Positions 15,855 through 26,097 of a stretch of DNA of 64,000 nucleotides are shown here, one piece after another. The stretch is from positions 1 through 64,000 of the forward strand of contig JAQVBU010000010.1 in the NCBI GenBank assembly GCA_028690155.1, given 5' to 3'. The position numbers and the translations under genes were made by a program. Under the pieces are notes generated by a model, which saw nothing but the letters and a program-made list of their open reading frames with translations, did no database searches and was not told the origin of the DNA. This DNA is from Alphaproteobacteria bacterium (GTDB lineage Bacteria; Pseudomonadota; Alphaproteobacteria; UBA9219). Numbering within the stretch: position 1 is the first letter of the stretch; each line of letters starts with the position of its first letter.

Positions 15855-16957
15855 CGTTTGAATAATCCTTCTCCTAATAGAGCTCTAAGCCATGAAAGAC
15901 GCCGGGTCGCTTTGGGCGCGGGCGCTTGCAGATGCGTTTCAAACTGCTTGGCGCTTGCGCTCCACGAAAACTTTTTCGCGTACGCGTGCGCGGCGTTCGG
16001 ATTGTCGGGCAGGGCGAGCGCGTCGGTCAAGGCTTTTTGCAAATCGTCGTCGAGAACCGCAAACGCGTTGGCTTGGGGGGCGCCTAAAACGTCGCGCGGG
16101 CCTGTCGTCGGATAGGCCGCGATGCGCAGGCCCGCGGCGGCGGCTTCCAACAGAACAAGCCCGAACGTATCCGTTTTCGACGGAAACACGAAAACGTCCG
16201 CCGCGGCCATGGCCCGCGCCAAGGCTTCTCCGTGCAGAGTGCCCAAAAAGACGACATCCGGATAGGCTTTTTGAAGGGCCTTTCTTGCCGGTCCGTCGCC
16301 GATGACCACTTTGTGACCTTCCGTCCGAAGGCTTAAAAACGCGGGAAGGTTTTTTTCGGTTACGACGCGGCCGACGTTCAGCGCGATGGGGCGTTTCAGC
16401 CCCTTGTAGGCCGGAAAGTTTTTTCCGTAGGGCTTGAACACAGTTGTATCGACGCCTCGCGTCCAGCGAACGAGGCGTTTGAATTGATGCGCGCGAAGCG
16501 TTTCTTCGATCGCTTGGGTCGGTACCATGACGGCGCTCGACGGCGCATGAAAACGCCGCAGGATGGCGTATCCTATCTTTTCAACAAGCGCGGCCAGAAC
16601 GCGAGGAGCCCGCACGGCCAGATAGGACGGGAAATTTGTGTGGTATGCCGTCGTGAACGGGCGGCCTTCCTTTAGGCACGCGCGCCTTGCCGCCCAACCC
16701 AAGGGCCCTTCGGTCGCGATATGGATCCTGTCCGGCTCGAACGCGTGTATCGAGGCGGCCAGCCGTCGCGCCGCGAAGAATTCAAACTTGATTTCCGGGT
16801 AGAAAGGAATTCTTCGCGTCCAGAAGCGTGTCGGATCGGGCGTTTCTTTTTTGACCGTGTGCCCCGCTTTTTCAAGTTCGAAAACAAGGGCGTCGATCGT
16901 GCGCACCACGCCGTTAACTTGCGGCGTAGCGGCGTCCGACACGATCAAAATTTTCAT
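15851..16957 (-). CDS. GT4-family glycosyltransferase (MgtA/UGDG-like)
   Basis: The 368-residue protein starts MKILIVSDAATPQVNGVVRT, the hallmark of the GT4 group that makes glycolipids from UDP-sugars or GDP-mannose (alpha-mannosyltransferase or diacylglycerol glycosyltransferase type). HIATEGPLGWAARRAC and TTAYHTNFPSYLAVR are further group signatures, and FVFPSKTDTFGLVLLEAAAAGLRI is the donor-binding EX7E-type motif. The exact sugar cannot be told from sequence. ATG 16957 is chosen because conserved sequence begins there; it overlaps the preceding gene by ATGA and its own stop overlaps pheA. Confidence 0.88.
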   Translation of the reverse strand: MKILIVSDAATPQVNGVVRTIDALVFELEKAGHTVKKETPDPTRFWTRRIPFYPEIKFEFFAARRLAASIHAFEPDRIHIATEGPLGWAARRACLKEGRPFTTAYHTNFPSYLAVRAPRVLAALVEKIGYAILRRFHAPSSAVMVPTQAIEETLRAHQFKRLVRWTRGVDTTVFKPYGKNFPAYKGLKRPIALNVGRVVTEKNLPAFLSLRTEGHKVVIGDGPARKALQKAYPDVVFLGTLHGEALARAMAAADVFVFPSKTDTFGLVLLEAAAAGLRIAAYPTTGPRDVLGAPQANAFAVLDDDLQKALTDALALPDNPNAAHAYAKKFSWSASAKQFETHLQAPAPKATRRLSWLRALLGEGLFKR

Positions 16958-18060
16958 GCGCCACGTCCTATGAGAGCAAGAAACTTTGGCAGGGTTCTTT
17001 CCCAAAGAAGCTCTTTTTGCACGCGCCGCCGCGCGGCCAAACCGAGCCTTTTTCGAAGATCTTTGTCGTCCAGAAGAGTCTGGAGCGTTGTCGTCACTTC
17101 CGTTTGGTTGTCGCCGTCTACGAGAAGCCCCGTTTTTTCATCCTCTACGGCGTCTTCGGCGCCGCTCCCCAAGCCTCCCAGTGAGGGCACGCCGTACCAG
17201 CCCGCTTCGATATAGCTGATCCCGAAGCCTTCGACGGATCGGCCTTCGCGGCGTACCGGCATCACAAAAAGATCAGCCGCCGACAAAAGCGCGGCCTTTT
17301 GGTCGTCCGAGAGTCCTCCGAGGAAAAGGACGTGGTTTGCCACGCCTTTTTCTTTGGCCAGCGCTTCAAGGCGGTTCCGGTCGTCCCCTCGTCCTCCCAC
17401 CGCATAGACGAGCGACGGGTGGTTGTCGATAAGGCGCGGCAAGGCGATAATCACGCGGTCGATGCCTTTGCGCGCTTCAAGCCGCGCTACGGTCGCGAGA
17501 ACCGGCTTTTTCCCTTGAAGGAGGGATCGCATTTCTCGTGTGGCCTTTGTTCCCGGCGAAGGCAGGGGAAGAATGGGGGGGTGAATGATGAGAAGCCGTG
17601 GATCGTCGGCTTGCGCCAGATAAGGCCGGACAGCGTCGGCCGTAAAACGGGAATTGGCGACGATGGCCGTTGCTCGGGCGAGCGCCTGCACAATTCTTTT
17701 CCTTTTTCGTGCCGAGGGGGTCACCGGATATTCCGCGCCGTGCGCCAACACCACAAGGGGCGCGTTAACCTCGCGAGGAACGGCTTCGAGACTTTTCCAT
17801 GAATCGCAGAACAATCCTTCGAGCGGTTCGTTTGCGATGAGCGTCCGGATCGCCCTTCTTTTCCGGAGGCGGCGAAGCGGCCGCCAGCCGCCAAAACGGC
17901 GCAGGCCGTAGGGCGCTTGGGGAACGTAGCTTTTGTTCTTGCCGTCCGCGAACACGATCGTGTTGAGTCCGGCTTGGGCCAACTGCTCGGCCAGACCCGT
18001 CATATAGGCTTCCATGCCGCCTTTGGCCGGAGCGAACGTTTGTGTGGCAACGAGGATCAT
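16954..18060 (-). CDS. GT4-family glycosyltransferase
   Basis: The 368-residue protein has a Rossmann-like N-terminal domain (MILVATQTFAPAKGGMEAYMTGLAEQL) and a C-terminal donor domain with ATVARLEARKGIDRVI, DDQKAALLSAADLFVMPVRREGRSVEGFGISYIEAGWYGVP (donor site Glu residues) and TGLLVDGDNQTEV. It is first in the operon with the second GT4 enzyme and pheA, coupled by an ATGA overlap. Probably acts in surface glycan or glycolipid assembly. No membrane segments seen. Confidence 0.88.
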   Translation of the reverse strand: MILVATQTFAPAKGGMEAYMTGLAEQLAQAGLNTIVFADGKNKSYVPQAPYGLRRFGGWRPLRRLRKRRAIRTLIANEPLEGLFCDSWKSLEAVPREVNAPLVVLAHGAEYPVTPSARKRKRIVQALARATAIVANSRFTADAVRPYLAQADDPRLLIIHPPILPLPSPGTKATREMRSLLQGKKPVLATVARLEARKGIDRVIIALPRLIDNHPSLVYAVGGRGDDRNRLEALAKEKGVANHVLFLGGLSDDQKAALLSAADLFVMPVRREGRSVEGFGISYIEAGWYGVPSLGGLGSGAEDAVEDEKTGLLVDGDNQTEVTTTLQTLLDDKDLRKRLGLAARRRVQKELLWERTLPKFLALIGRGA

Positions 18061-18126
18061 GGCTTGATCTGTCTTCCCAAAAAAACGCCCCTTTTATAGC
18101 CCCGATCCCTCTTTGTGCCTACTGCT

Positions 18127-18891
18127 TTAGTAAAACGTCGGGCATTTCGACAGATATTCTTGCAGCTTTTCTTTCGTAAAGGGCTTGGTCAGAAAGCCTT
18201 TTGCTCCTTTGTTGGCCGTCAGTTCGACGTTCTTGCGCGAGCTGTCCGCACTGAGCATGACGATATAGGCTTTCGGATCCATTTCAAAAAGTTTGCCCAA
18301 AAGACTCGTTCCGTCTACGTGCGGCAAGTGGATGTCGAGGAAAAGCACGTCCGGATTGTTCTTTTTATAATCGTCAAGAACGGTTTCGCCATCTCCGGTT
18401 TCGATTACCGTCGTTTTGCTTCCGATCCCGTGTTTGACAAGCGTGCGCATATACATATCGTCGTCCGCCACAAGCACGACGTTTTGCCGTCGTGTGGCGC
18501 GAAGGTCCGCAAGCGAGGGATTCGTCAGGGGGGCTTTGTGGGTTATCAGGATTTCGAGCTTGGCGATCCCCGCCATGGTTGGCTTGTGCACAAAGATCTG
18601 GCAGCCTTCCTTGGGAAGCGTGTGGCTAATGTCGTCAGCCAGCGTCGAGGGAGGCTTGTTCTCTTTCCACCGCACAATCATCAGCAGTTCGTTTTCGTTG
18701 CAGAGATAGAGCTTGCCTTCCTGAGACTTGAACGCCGCGTGAATCTGCTCGGCAACCGATTGGATGTTGACCGTGTCATTCGGGGGCACGTCGAGACGCA
18801 CGTCCGCAAAGAGCCAATCTTTGATCGAAAGCTTGACGTACGGAAGGTAAAGAAGCAGCTCTTTATGGTCCCGCGGATAGAGTATTTCCAT
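18127..18891 (-). CDS. Response regulator with novel N-terminal domain
   Basis: The 254-residue protein has a C-terminal CheY-like receiver (residues 137-250): acidic pocket D143-D145, phosphorylation site D186 in VLFLDIHLP, S214 and K236 in FLTKPF. The N-terminal 130 residues (MEILYPRDHKELLLYLPYVKLSIKDWLF ...) are not a known output domain that I recognise; they contain mixed alpha/beta segments such as GKLYLCNENELLMIVRW. Putting the receiver last is the reverse of most regulators. It lies 27 bases downstream of a single-domain regulator and is co-transcribed. No DNA-binding motif, so a protein-protein output or polar localisation role is likely. Confidence 0.85.
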   Translation of the reverse strand: MEILYPRDHKELLLYLPYVKLSIKDWLFADVRLDVPPNDTVNIQSVAEQIHAAFKSQEGKLYLCNENELLMIVRWKENKPPSTLADDISHTLPKEGCQIFVHKPTMAGIAKLEILITHKAPLTNPSLADLRATRRQNVVLVADDDMYMRTLVKHGIGSKTTVIETGDGETVLDDYKKNNPDVLFLDIHLPHVDGTSLLGKLFEMDPKAYIVMLSADSSRKNVELTANKGAKGFLTKPFTKEKLQEYLSKCPTFY

Positions 18892-18918
18892 AAGGCGTCC
18901 CTCGATGAACTTTTTCTG

Positions 18919-19320
18919 TCAGTTTCTTTTGCGCACCCAATAGCGGTCAATTATAGCGTCGATGCTTTTCTTCCCGAACGGTTTTGTAAGATAGCCGTCA
19001 ACGTGGTTGAATGACGCTTCTTCCTTGTCATCCGCGTCGGCGCTGGCCGTCGCCATGACGACGTAGGTTTCCGGCGATTCCTCTTTGATTCGGCGGGCGA
19101 GGTCATGTCCGTTCCCATCCGGCAGCGAAATATCCAAAAAAACGAGATCCGGGTCGTCTTCTCGGTACAACCGCCAGCCCTCGGTCGCATTGGCCGCCGC
19201 GCTGATTCTATGTTCGGGTTTCAGCGTCGTGTCGAAAATTTGCCGAAGAAAGTCATTGTCTTCGACCACAAGGATCTTGAGAGGTCGGTGCGCCTTTCCC
19301 GTTTTTGGTTCCTTAAGCAT
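18919..19320 (-). CDS. Single-domain response regulator (CheY-like)
   Basis: The 133-residue receiver has E20-D21 acidic residues, D63 in VFLDISLPDGNG as phospho-acceptor, T91 and K113 in LTKPF. No output domain. A 12-residue basic N-terminal leader precedes the fold. Just downstream is a second regulator with an extra N-terminal domain, and no histidine kinase is encoded nearby, so the partner kinase is elsewhere. Transcribed away from groESL, from a start 251 bases upstream of groES on the other strand. Confidence 0.9.
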   Translation of the reverse strand: MLKEPKTGKAHRPLKILVVEDNDFLRQIFDTTLKPEHRISAAANATEGWRLYREDDPDLVFLDISLPDGNGHDLARRIKEESPETYVVMATASADADDKEEASFNHVDGYLTKPFGKKSIDAIIDRYWVRKRN

Positions 19321-19483
19321 GCGAAACGTCCTTATTTAAGCTTTCGGCTCATTCGGTGAATACGGGGCTGTTCCCGCCAAGGTTGTGTTTATCCTAGCAA
19401 AACAAGGTAAAGAAAAAGATACCGGCAGAAAGAAAGGGCTTGAGCCCCCTTGGGGGCCCTAGAAATTAATTTTCTTCAATACT

Positions 19484-19512
19484 CTTGAAACACTGGCATA
19501 GATCGCTTATCT
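19484..19512 (+). promoter_or_regulatory. Sigma32-type heat-shock promoter of groESL
   Basis: A CTTGAAA -35 box (19484-19490), a 14-base spacer and a GCTTATCT -10-like box (19505-19512) resemble the CTTGAAA-N11/15-CCCCATNT heat-shock consensus. It lies about 60 bases upstream of the groES ATG. No CIRCE inverted repeat is present, so RpoH rather than HrcA control is inferred. Confidence 0.6.
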
Positions 19513-19571
19513 CCTCTTCACCACACGGGTTTTGTTTGGTCAAATATCGTTTAACATTAAGGAGATGTCCT

Positions 19572-19898
19572 ATGAAATTCCGTCCCCTGCATGACCGCGT
19601 TGTCGTTCGCCGTTTGGAAGGCGATCAGAAGACCGCGGGCGGCATCATTATTCCCGATACGGCTAAGGAAAAGCCTCAAGAAGGCGAAGTTTTGGCTGTT
19701 GGCCCCGGCCTTCGCGATGAATCCGGGAAGGTTTTGCCTTTGGACGTTCAGGTCGGCGATCGCATTTTGTTCGGTAAATGGTCCGGAACCGAGGTCAAGC
19801 TTGATGGCGAAGACCTTTTGATCATGAAAGAGTCCGATATTATGGGCGTCGTTGCCTGCGGGGATTGCTCCTGCAAGGCTTCAAAAGCCAAAAAGTAA
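19572..19898 (+). CDS. groES: Co-chaperonin GroES with cysteine-bearing tail
   Basis: Lid of the GroEL folding chamber in the cytosol. The 108-residue protein starts [16 protein letters not shown], has the mobile loop [15 protein letters not shown], and the roof region [18 protein letters not shown]. The ribosome site AAGGAG at 19558-19563 decides ATG 19572 over upstream TTG starts. The normal GroES end (about residue 95) is extended by a tail [15 protein letters not shown] containing three cysteines in CGDCSC form, which is unusual. Followed by groEL after 95 bases. Confidence 0.97.
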   Translation: MKFRPLHDRVVVRRLEGDQKTAGGIIIPDTAKEKPQEGEVLAVGPGLRDESGKVLPLDVQVGDRILFGKWSGTEVKLDGEDLLIMKESDIMGVVACGDCSCKASKAKK

Positions 19899-19918
19899 AG
19901 AAAGCTTTTCCGGAGTAA

Positions 19919-21640
<1,722 letters not shown>

Positions 21641-21667
21641 TCCCCGCTTCCCGGTTTAGAAAAATGG

Positions 21668-21699
21668 GCGCGTCGGAGAAATCCGGCGCGCTTTTTTTT
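21668..21699 (+). terminator. Intrinsic terminator of groESL
   Basis: GCGCG-T-CGG (21668-21676) pairs with CCG-G-CGCGC (21683-21691) around AGAAAT, followed by eight T. It is 27 bases after the groEL stop. Confidence 0.9.
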
Positions 21700-21720
21700 G
21701 ACGCGTTGTTCGGTATGCCG

Positions 21721-23391
21721 TCAGCGACTGTTCTTTGGAAACGGATTGCCGCCGAAGGGATTTTTTCTTTGAGGCGGGACGGGCTGCTCGAGCTTTTTTA
21801 AAAACCCATCGCAACGCTTCCAAAGCGCGCTGTCGTGATCGACAAATCTCCTTTTGTTCTGAAGGGCTTGTTTCGCGCGGTCCGGATCGCTTTCACAAAA
21901 GGCCGTTACGATGGTATCGAACACATTGGAAACGCTCGTCTCAAGCGTACTGCCCGGAGGCGTTCGCGCCAGCATATTCGATACCGTATAAAAGGCGATG
22001 CGCGGATCGATTTTAAAATAGGCTATCGCAAAATCCAAGACGCGCCGTCCCGCCAGGCCCTTCAGCGGGCTGTCATGGGGAGCTGTTTCAAACAGATTCA
22101 GCATGGAGGCTATTGCGCGGCGCGCATCTTTTTCAAAAGAGCAAGCCGAGAGAGCATGAAACGTGTCGACCGCTAAGGCGTTAAGTTGGCTTTCAGGTTC
22201 GACGTAATGCAACACGCGGGCGACGGCCTTGAACGCTTCTTTGGAGTTTTCTCTGAAACACGAGGGCGCGCCTTCGAGAATCGAGAGAGCCGCCGCGTCG
22301 TTTTGTGCATTTCTTTCCGAACAGAGGTCGAGCGCGTACGACACGACCTCAAGCGCCATGGACGGATCGGCTTTGAAAAAGACGGCGTTCGATTTTAGGA
22401 TGTCCGAGGCCATGCTTTTTTCTTGATCGCTGCCGCTCGGTGCAAGCAGGAGCTTTTTCCAAAGAGCCTTTGTGGCTATGCGGGGCTTCTTTTCAAGGAA
22501 AACGTCAGCCACTTCATCGAAAACCTTTATGGCGCGGCTTTTCAACGGGCTGCCGGGCGCGGCAATTCTCACGATATAAGAAACGGCATCGAGACTCGGT
22601 TGGGGCGCTTGTTGGCTGTAGCGCGGCGCAAAATCTAAGATTTTGTTTGCGGAGCGTGTTTCAAGGGCGGGTTCATCCTCGGCGTATCGGAGCAAGGCCC
22701 ACAAGCTGTGAAATGTTTTTTCAGGGTTGTTCTCGAACCGGTCATCGGCGGTTTTGAGCAGAGCGTCTGCCGCGCGTTGTTTGAGATCCGTCGTCGGCGC
22801 GCGTCGGAAGATGCTTAAAGCCGTATCGGTGGTCCAGTCAGGATCTTTTTCAAAACAGAAATCTTGGTGATCAAGCAGAAACGTTGCACTCTTCACTTCA
22901 AACAGGCTTTCTGTGCGGGCGTTTTCAAGCACGATCGAGACGGCCTTAATCGTTGCGTCGGCGTCTTGTTCAAAAAAACGTTTGGCGTAAGCGAGAATTC
23001 TTTTGGCTCCATGATCCTTGAATCCGTTTTTGTTCGGAAGAAGGACGAAGGCATCCCTGGCGGCGGAAAAGGCCCCTTCCGGGTTTGTTTCAAAGTAACC
23101 GTCGGTCAAGGCGTCGGCTATGTTCAGGACACGCTCTTCGATATCGTTTTTATGAAGATCGGGGTCGAAGCCCCGTTGTTCCGGGATCGTGTTAACGATA
23201 AACTCCCGGTCTTGTGGGGTTAAGAGGGTGCTAAAAACTTGTTGTAGGACAAGGTTTATCTCGGGCGAGGGATAGCGGGGCGAAAACTCCATGATAAGGG
23301 AGGGGTATCTCTTTTTCAGAGCGTCCGCGTCGCGCGTTGAAAGGGCTTTAAAAAAAGATAAGATCACGCGGTTGGGGGATGCGGTTATCAT
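21721..23391 (-). CDS. Unknown protein of about 40-residue helical repeats (shorter twin)
   Basis: The 556-residue protein is built almost wholly of repeats of about 40 residues, each two helices. The repeat pattern is roughly A-x3-F-x2-(D/N)P-x2-A-x4-V/L-x2-L-x3-(A/T)P-x-(G/S)-S-x-L-(E/K)-x2-A-x3-(L/V)-(L/F)-(D/E). Clear units include those at FFEQDADATIKAVSIVLENA, FENNPEKTFHSLWALLRYA, FKADPSMALEVVSYALDLC and FKIDPRIAFYTVSNMLART. No signal peptide, membrane segment or catalytic motif is seen. The shape suggests a solenoid scaffold like HEAT or TPR proteins. The C-terminus is basic (PVPPQRKNPFGGNPFPKNSR). It shares an upstream 34-base motif with the next gene of the same design. Function unknown. 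Confidence 0.85.
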   Translation of the reverse strand: MITASPNRVILSFFKALSTRDADALKKRYPSLIMEFSPRYPSPEINLVLQQVFSTLLTPQDREFIVNTIPEQRGFDPDLHKNDIEERVLNIADALTDGYFETNPEGAFSAARDAFVLLPNKNGFKDHGAKRILAYAKRFFEQDADATIKAVSIVLENARTESLFEVKSATFLLDHQDFCFEKDPDWTTDTALSIFRRAPTTDLKQRAADALLKTADDRFENNPEKTFHSLWALLRYAEDEPALETRSANKILDFAPRYSQQAPQPSLDAVSYIVRIAAPGSPLKSRAIKVFDEVADVFLEKKPRIATKALWKKLLLAPSGSDQEKSMASDILKSNAVFFKADPSMALEVVSYALDLCSERNAQNDAAALSILEGAPSCFRENSKEAFKAVARVLHYVEPESQLNALAVDTFHALSACSFEKDARRAIASMLNLFETAPHDSPLKGLAGRRVLDFAIAYFKIDPRIAFYTVSNMLARTPPGSTLETSVSNVFDTIVTAFCESDPDRAKQALQNKRRFVDHDSALWKRCDGFLKKLEQPVPPQRKNPFGGNPFPKNSR

Positions 23392-23449
23392 AGAGGCCCC
23401 TGATGGATAGGATGGTAAGGGCGTCGAGAGAAAGAAACAAAGAGTATGC

Positions 23450-23483
23450 GACGAGTCGTTCCATTCTTTGCACCATGAGTCAA
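23450..23483 (-). promoter_or_regulatory. Shared 34-base upstream motif, copy 1
   Basis: Read on the minus strand it is TTGACTCAT, ten variable bases, ATGG, then AACGACTCGTC. It lies about 59 bases before the start of the 556-residue repeat protein. Copy 2 lies before the 811-residue repeat protein with identical spacing. The last part is an inverted repeat ACGA-C-TCGT, so an operator is possible. Confidence 0.6.
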
Positions 23484-23551
23484 TGTGTTTTTCTTATGCG
23501 ATGCCGTAAGCATCGCACGGTATGCCCTTAAAAGGCCGGGGCCGGATTTTC

Positions 23552-25987
23552 TTACCGATTCAACCCGGAAGGCGAAGCCGAGGATGACACATCGGGCCGG
23601 CGCATGGGTGAAGGCTCCTCAAGAGCTTTTGCTAAATACAGATCAAGAGCTTTTGCGCAGAGGAGACGGGTCCGGCTTTCGGGCGGAAGGATCTCGATCC
23701 TCTCCGAAAGAACCGCAAGGGCGGCGCGGGGCTGAGATGCGCAATACTTTTTCGCCAACGCATAGAAGACATCCGTTGCTTGATTTTCAAATTCGCTGCC
23801 GCTTGGCGCTTCTTGCAATAAATCCAACACGACGTTCATGATTTTTTTTGGCGTCTGTTCGAAGGTCGGACGTGCAAATTTCAACAACTTGATGGTGGAT
23901 CGGTTGTGATCGTCGTCGTCTTGACCCGTCCAATCATGGATCCGCAAAAGGCCGTCGATCGTTTTTGTTTGATTAGCCTCGAAGGCCGTGTCGGCATGGT
24001 CAAGAAAGGCCTTTCTTGCCTGGTTTCTAAGCGTCAGGCACGCGTCCGCGCAGGAAAGTTGTCTGAACAAAAGGTCGAGAGCTTCCTCGGGCTTGGCCTC
24101 GAGGTATTTTCCGGCAAGGCTGTTGAACAGAGGGGCAACCCGTGGGTCCAGCCCTTCTTTCTTCGGGGTGAGTAGAAGGATGTCCGAAACGGCTTCAAAG
24201 GCCGGCGCGATACGCGCGCCCTCGGCCGAGCTTGCCAGATCAAGGATTTTTGTTGTTGTGAATTCTCTGTTGGCCGGTTCCCGGACGGATTCTTTAAAGA
24301 AAAATCCGAAAAACAGAAGAGCGCCGTTGGGGTTGCTCTCGCCATACCGGGATATTAGATCGTTGAGGATGCCCTTGGCGCGGCACGTTTCGATCGCGCT
24401 GTCGGAATCCGTTCTTTTTGCAAGGGCCCAAACAACCTTGATCGTGGATTCGGGATTTTCCTCGAAGGCCGTGTCGGCATGGTCGAGAACCGGTTGCTCG
24501 ACATTGTTGAGGAAGGCCGCGCCGCGGGTTCTGGACGTGGCGGCCATTTGAATGGCTCTTATCGCTTCTTGGGGTTTCTTTGTGAGATACTCGGCGGCCA
24601 AGGCGCGGTGCGTTCCGCGTTCGCACGCTTCGAGCGCGCTGCCGCGCGGCGCGGTACCCAGACAATCCCCGACAAGGGCAAACGTTGCGGCCGGAGCGGT
24701 ATCGAACGTCGTAGGGGCATAATCGAGAATGGCTTTTTCCAAGACTTCCCGGATCATGCGGTCGGCGGGAGGTTCCTGAAGTAGGCGATGAAAGAGGTCA
24801 ATGGCTTCTTGAGAGTTTTTTTCGAGATAGGCTCGCGCCGCCGCGTTGAGAGCGTTCTTCTCGCGGTCTTCAATGTCACGGCCTTGCGGCGCTTTTCGCA
24901 GAAACGCTGAAAGAACTTTTATCGTTGTGGCCGGGTCGGCCTCGAGAGCCGCGGCGGCATAATCGAGAAGGGGTTCTTCCAAGGCGCTTATAACCGAACG
25001 TTCATCGGGGGTTTGCAACAGCGCGTTCCAAAACAGATTGATGGCGCGTTGGGGATCTTGACTGAGACACTTTCGGGCCGAGAACCCGAGTTTTTCCTTT
25101 TCTTGCTCTTCAAAGGTGCGGTTGCGTGGCACGTCTTCAAGAAGATTCACCTGGACCTCAAACGTTAAGAAGGCGTTCGATTCTGACAGGCGTTTGTGTG
25201 AATCGAGGACCAGCTTGACGGCGAGCGTTCGGAGAGGGCTGTCCGGCGGGACTTCTTTAAGCGTATAGAGCAGAGACTTCAGAACAAAGCCAGGAATGGG
25301 ATAGGGGGTATCTTTATTGGAGATATTCTTTATGAGGGCGATAAAGGCCTTTGCCGTACGGTCCTGAAGAGAGGCGTCGCTTGGCGGATCAATTAAAAGC
25401 TTCGACAGGACGTTCAGGGTTTCTTCGGGCGCGTCTCTAACGGAGCGAGTCTCGAAGTCAAGGACGATCCGGGCCAGATCGTTTCTGAAGGAGCTGTCGT
25501 GAGGTAGAGACGGAAGGATCCGGTCAATGGCGTTCATGCCGTCTTTGGGCGTTTGGTCGATATAATGGGCAATCCAGGTGCAAAAGAGATTGACGGCGCG
25601 TTTTTGAATCGCACTGTTTGTTGGCGTTTTTTCTATAATTTTCGAGACGCCGTCGGCCGCTATGGAGCGATCGGCCAAGAAGGCCGAACCGGTCGAATCG
25701 AGAAGACGGGAAAGGCCCGTCTCTTTAAACGTATTTTCGTTTGGCAGACTCAACAGTCCATTAACGCCGTCGAGAAACGCGGAAGCGGGATCTTTCCGGA
25801 GATACGCCTTAAGGGCGGCTTCGTAAGCATTCGCCGCTTTGTGTTCAAGATCCGTATCGGAAGGAGCCTCTTTTACCGCCCTCAAGGCGGCGTGCAACGC
25901 AAGGTGGGTCGCCCCTGTTTTGCCCAAAATGGCCGCAGCGGCAAGGGAGAAAGCGGCCGCAACGCCCGCTTTTTTTTCGCTTGTCAT
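23552..25987 (-). CDS. Unknown protein of about 40-residue helical repeats (longer twin)
   Basis: The 811-residue protein carries roughly 18-20 tandem units of about 40 residues with the same pattern as the downstream gene: for example ALEADPATTIKVLSAFLRKA, YLEKNSQEAIDLFHRLLQEP, AFEENPESTIKVVWALAKRT and YLEAKPEEALDLLFRQL. The N-terminal 35 residues (MTSEKKAGVAAAFSLAAAAILGK...) are Ala rich and could be a weak hydrophobic anchor. ATG 25987 is preferred over 26068 because an AAGAAGGG ribosome site precedes it and because the upstream stretch contains the 34-base motif shared with the twin gene. The C-terminus is Ser/Pro rich and disordered. No enzyme motif. Likely a large protein-binding solenoid; function unknown. 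Confidence 0.85.
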   Translation of the reverse strand: MTSEKKAGVAAAFSLAAAAILGKTGATHLALHAALRAVKEAPSDTDLEHKAANAYEAALKAYLRKDPASAFLDGVNGLLSLPNENTFKETGLSRLLDSTGSAFLADRSIAADGVSKIIEKTPTNSAIQKRAVNLFCTWIAHYIDQTPKDGMNAIDRILPSLPHDSSFRNDLARIVLDFETRSVRDAPEETLNVLSKLLIDPPSDASLQDRTAKAFIALIKNISNKDTPYPIPGFVLKSLLYTLKEVPPDSPLRTLAVKLVLDSHKRLSESNAFLTFEVQVNLLEDVPRNRTFEEQEKEKLGFSARKCLSQDPQRAINLFWNALLQTPDERSVISALEEPLLDYAAAALEADPATTIKVLSAFLRKAPQGRDIEDREKNALNAAARAYLEKNSQEAIDLFHRLLQEPPADRMIREVLEKAILDYAPTTFDTAPAATFALVGDCLGTAPRGSALEACERGTHRALAAEYLTKKPQEAIRAIQMAATSRTRGAAFLNNVEQPVLDHADTAFEENPESTIKVVWALAKRTDSDSAIETCRAKGILNDLISRYGESNPNGALLFFGFFFKESVREPANREFTTTKILDLASSAEGARIAPAFEAVSDILLLTPKKEGLDPRVAPLFNSLAGKYLEAKPEEALDLLFRQLSCADACLTLRNQARKAFLDHADTAFEANQTKTIDGLLRIHDWTGQDDDDHNRSTIKLLKFARPTFEQTPKKIMNVVLDLLQEAPSGSEFENQATDVFYALAKKYCASQPRAALAVLSERIEILPPESRTRLLCAKALDLYLAKALEEPSPMRRPDVSSSASPSGLNR

Positions 25988-26034
25988 AATAAGCCCTTCT
26001 TTAAGATCGACACGTAAACAATTTTTTGAAGAAA

Positions 26035-26068
26035 GACGAGTCGTCCCATCCTGCCCCGGATGAGTCAA
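26035..26068 (-). promoter_or_regulatory. Shared 34-base upstream motif, copy 2
   Basis: Minus strand: TTGACTCAT, ten variable bases, ATGG, then GACGACTCGTC. The start (TTGACTCAT), the internal ATGG and the ACGACTCGTC end match copy 1 at identical spacing. It lies 47 bases before ATG 25987. The GACGA-C-TCGTC end is a perfect inverted repeat. Confidence 0.6.
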
Positions 26069-26097
26069 GGCCTTTTTGATTTTTGACCGCGGTATGG

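Noticed and set aside
19320..19571. CIRCE operator for groESL
   Set aside because: No TTAGCACTC-N9-GAGTGCTAA or close variant is present; a sigma32-like promoter explains the region better.
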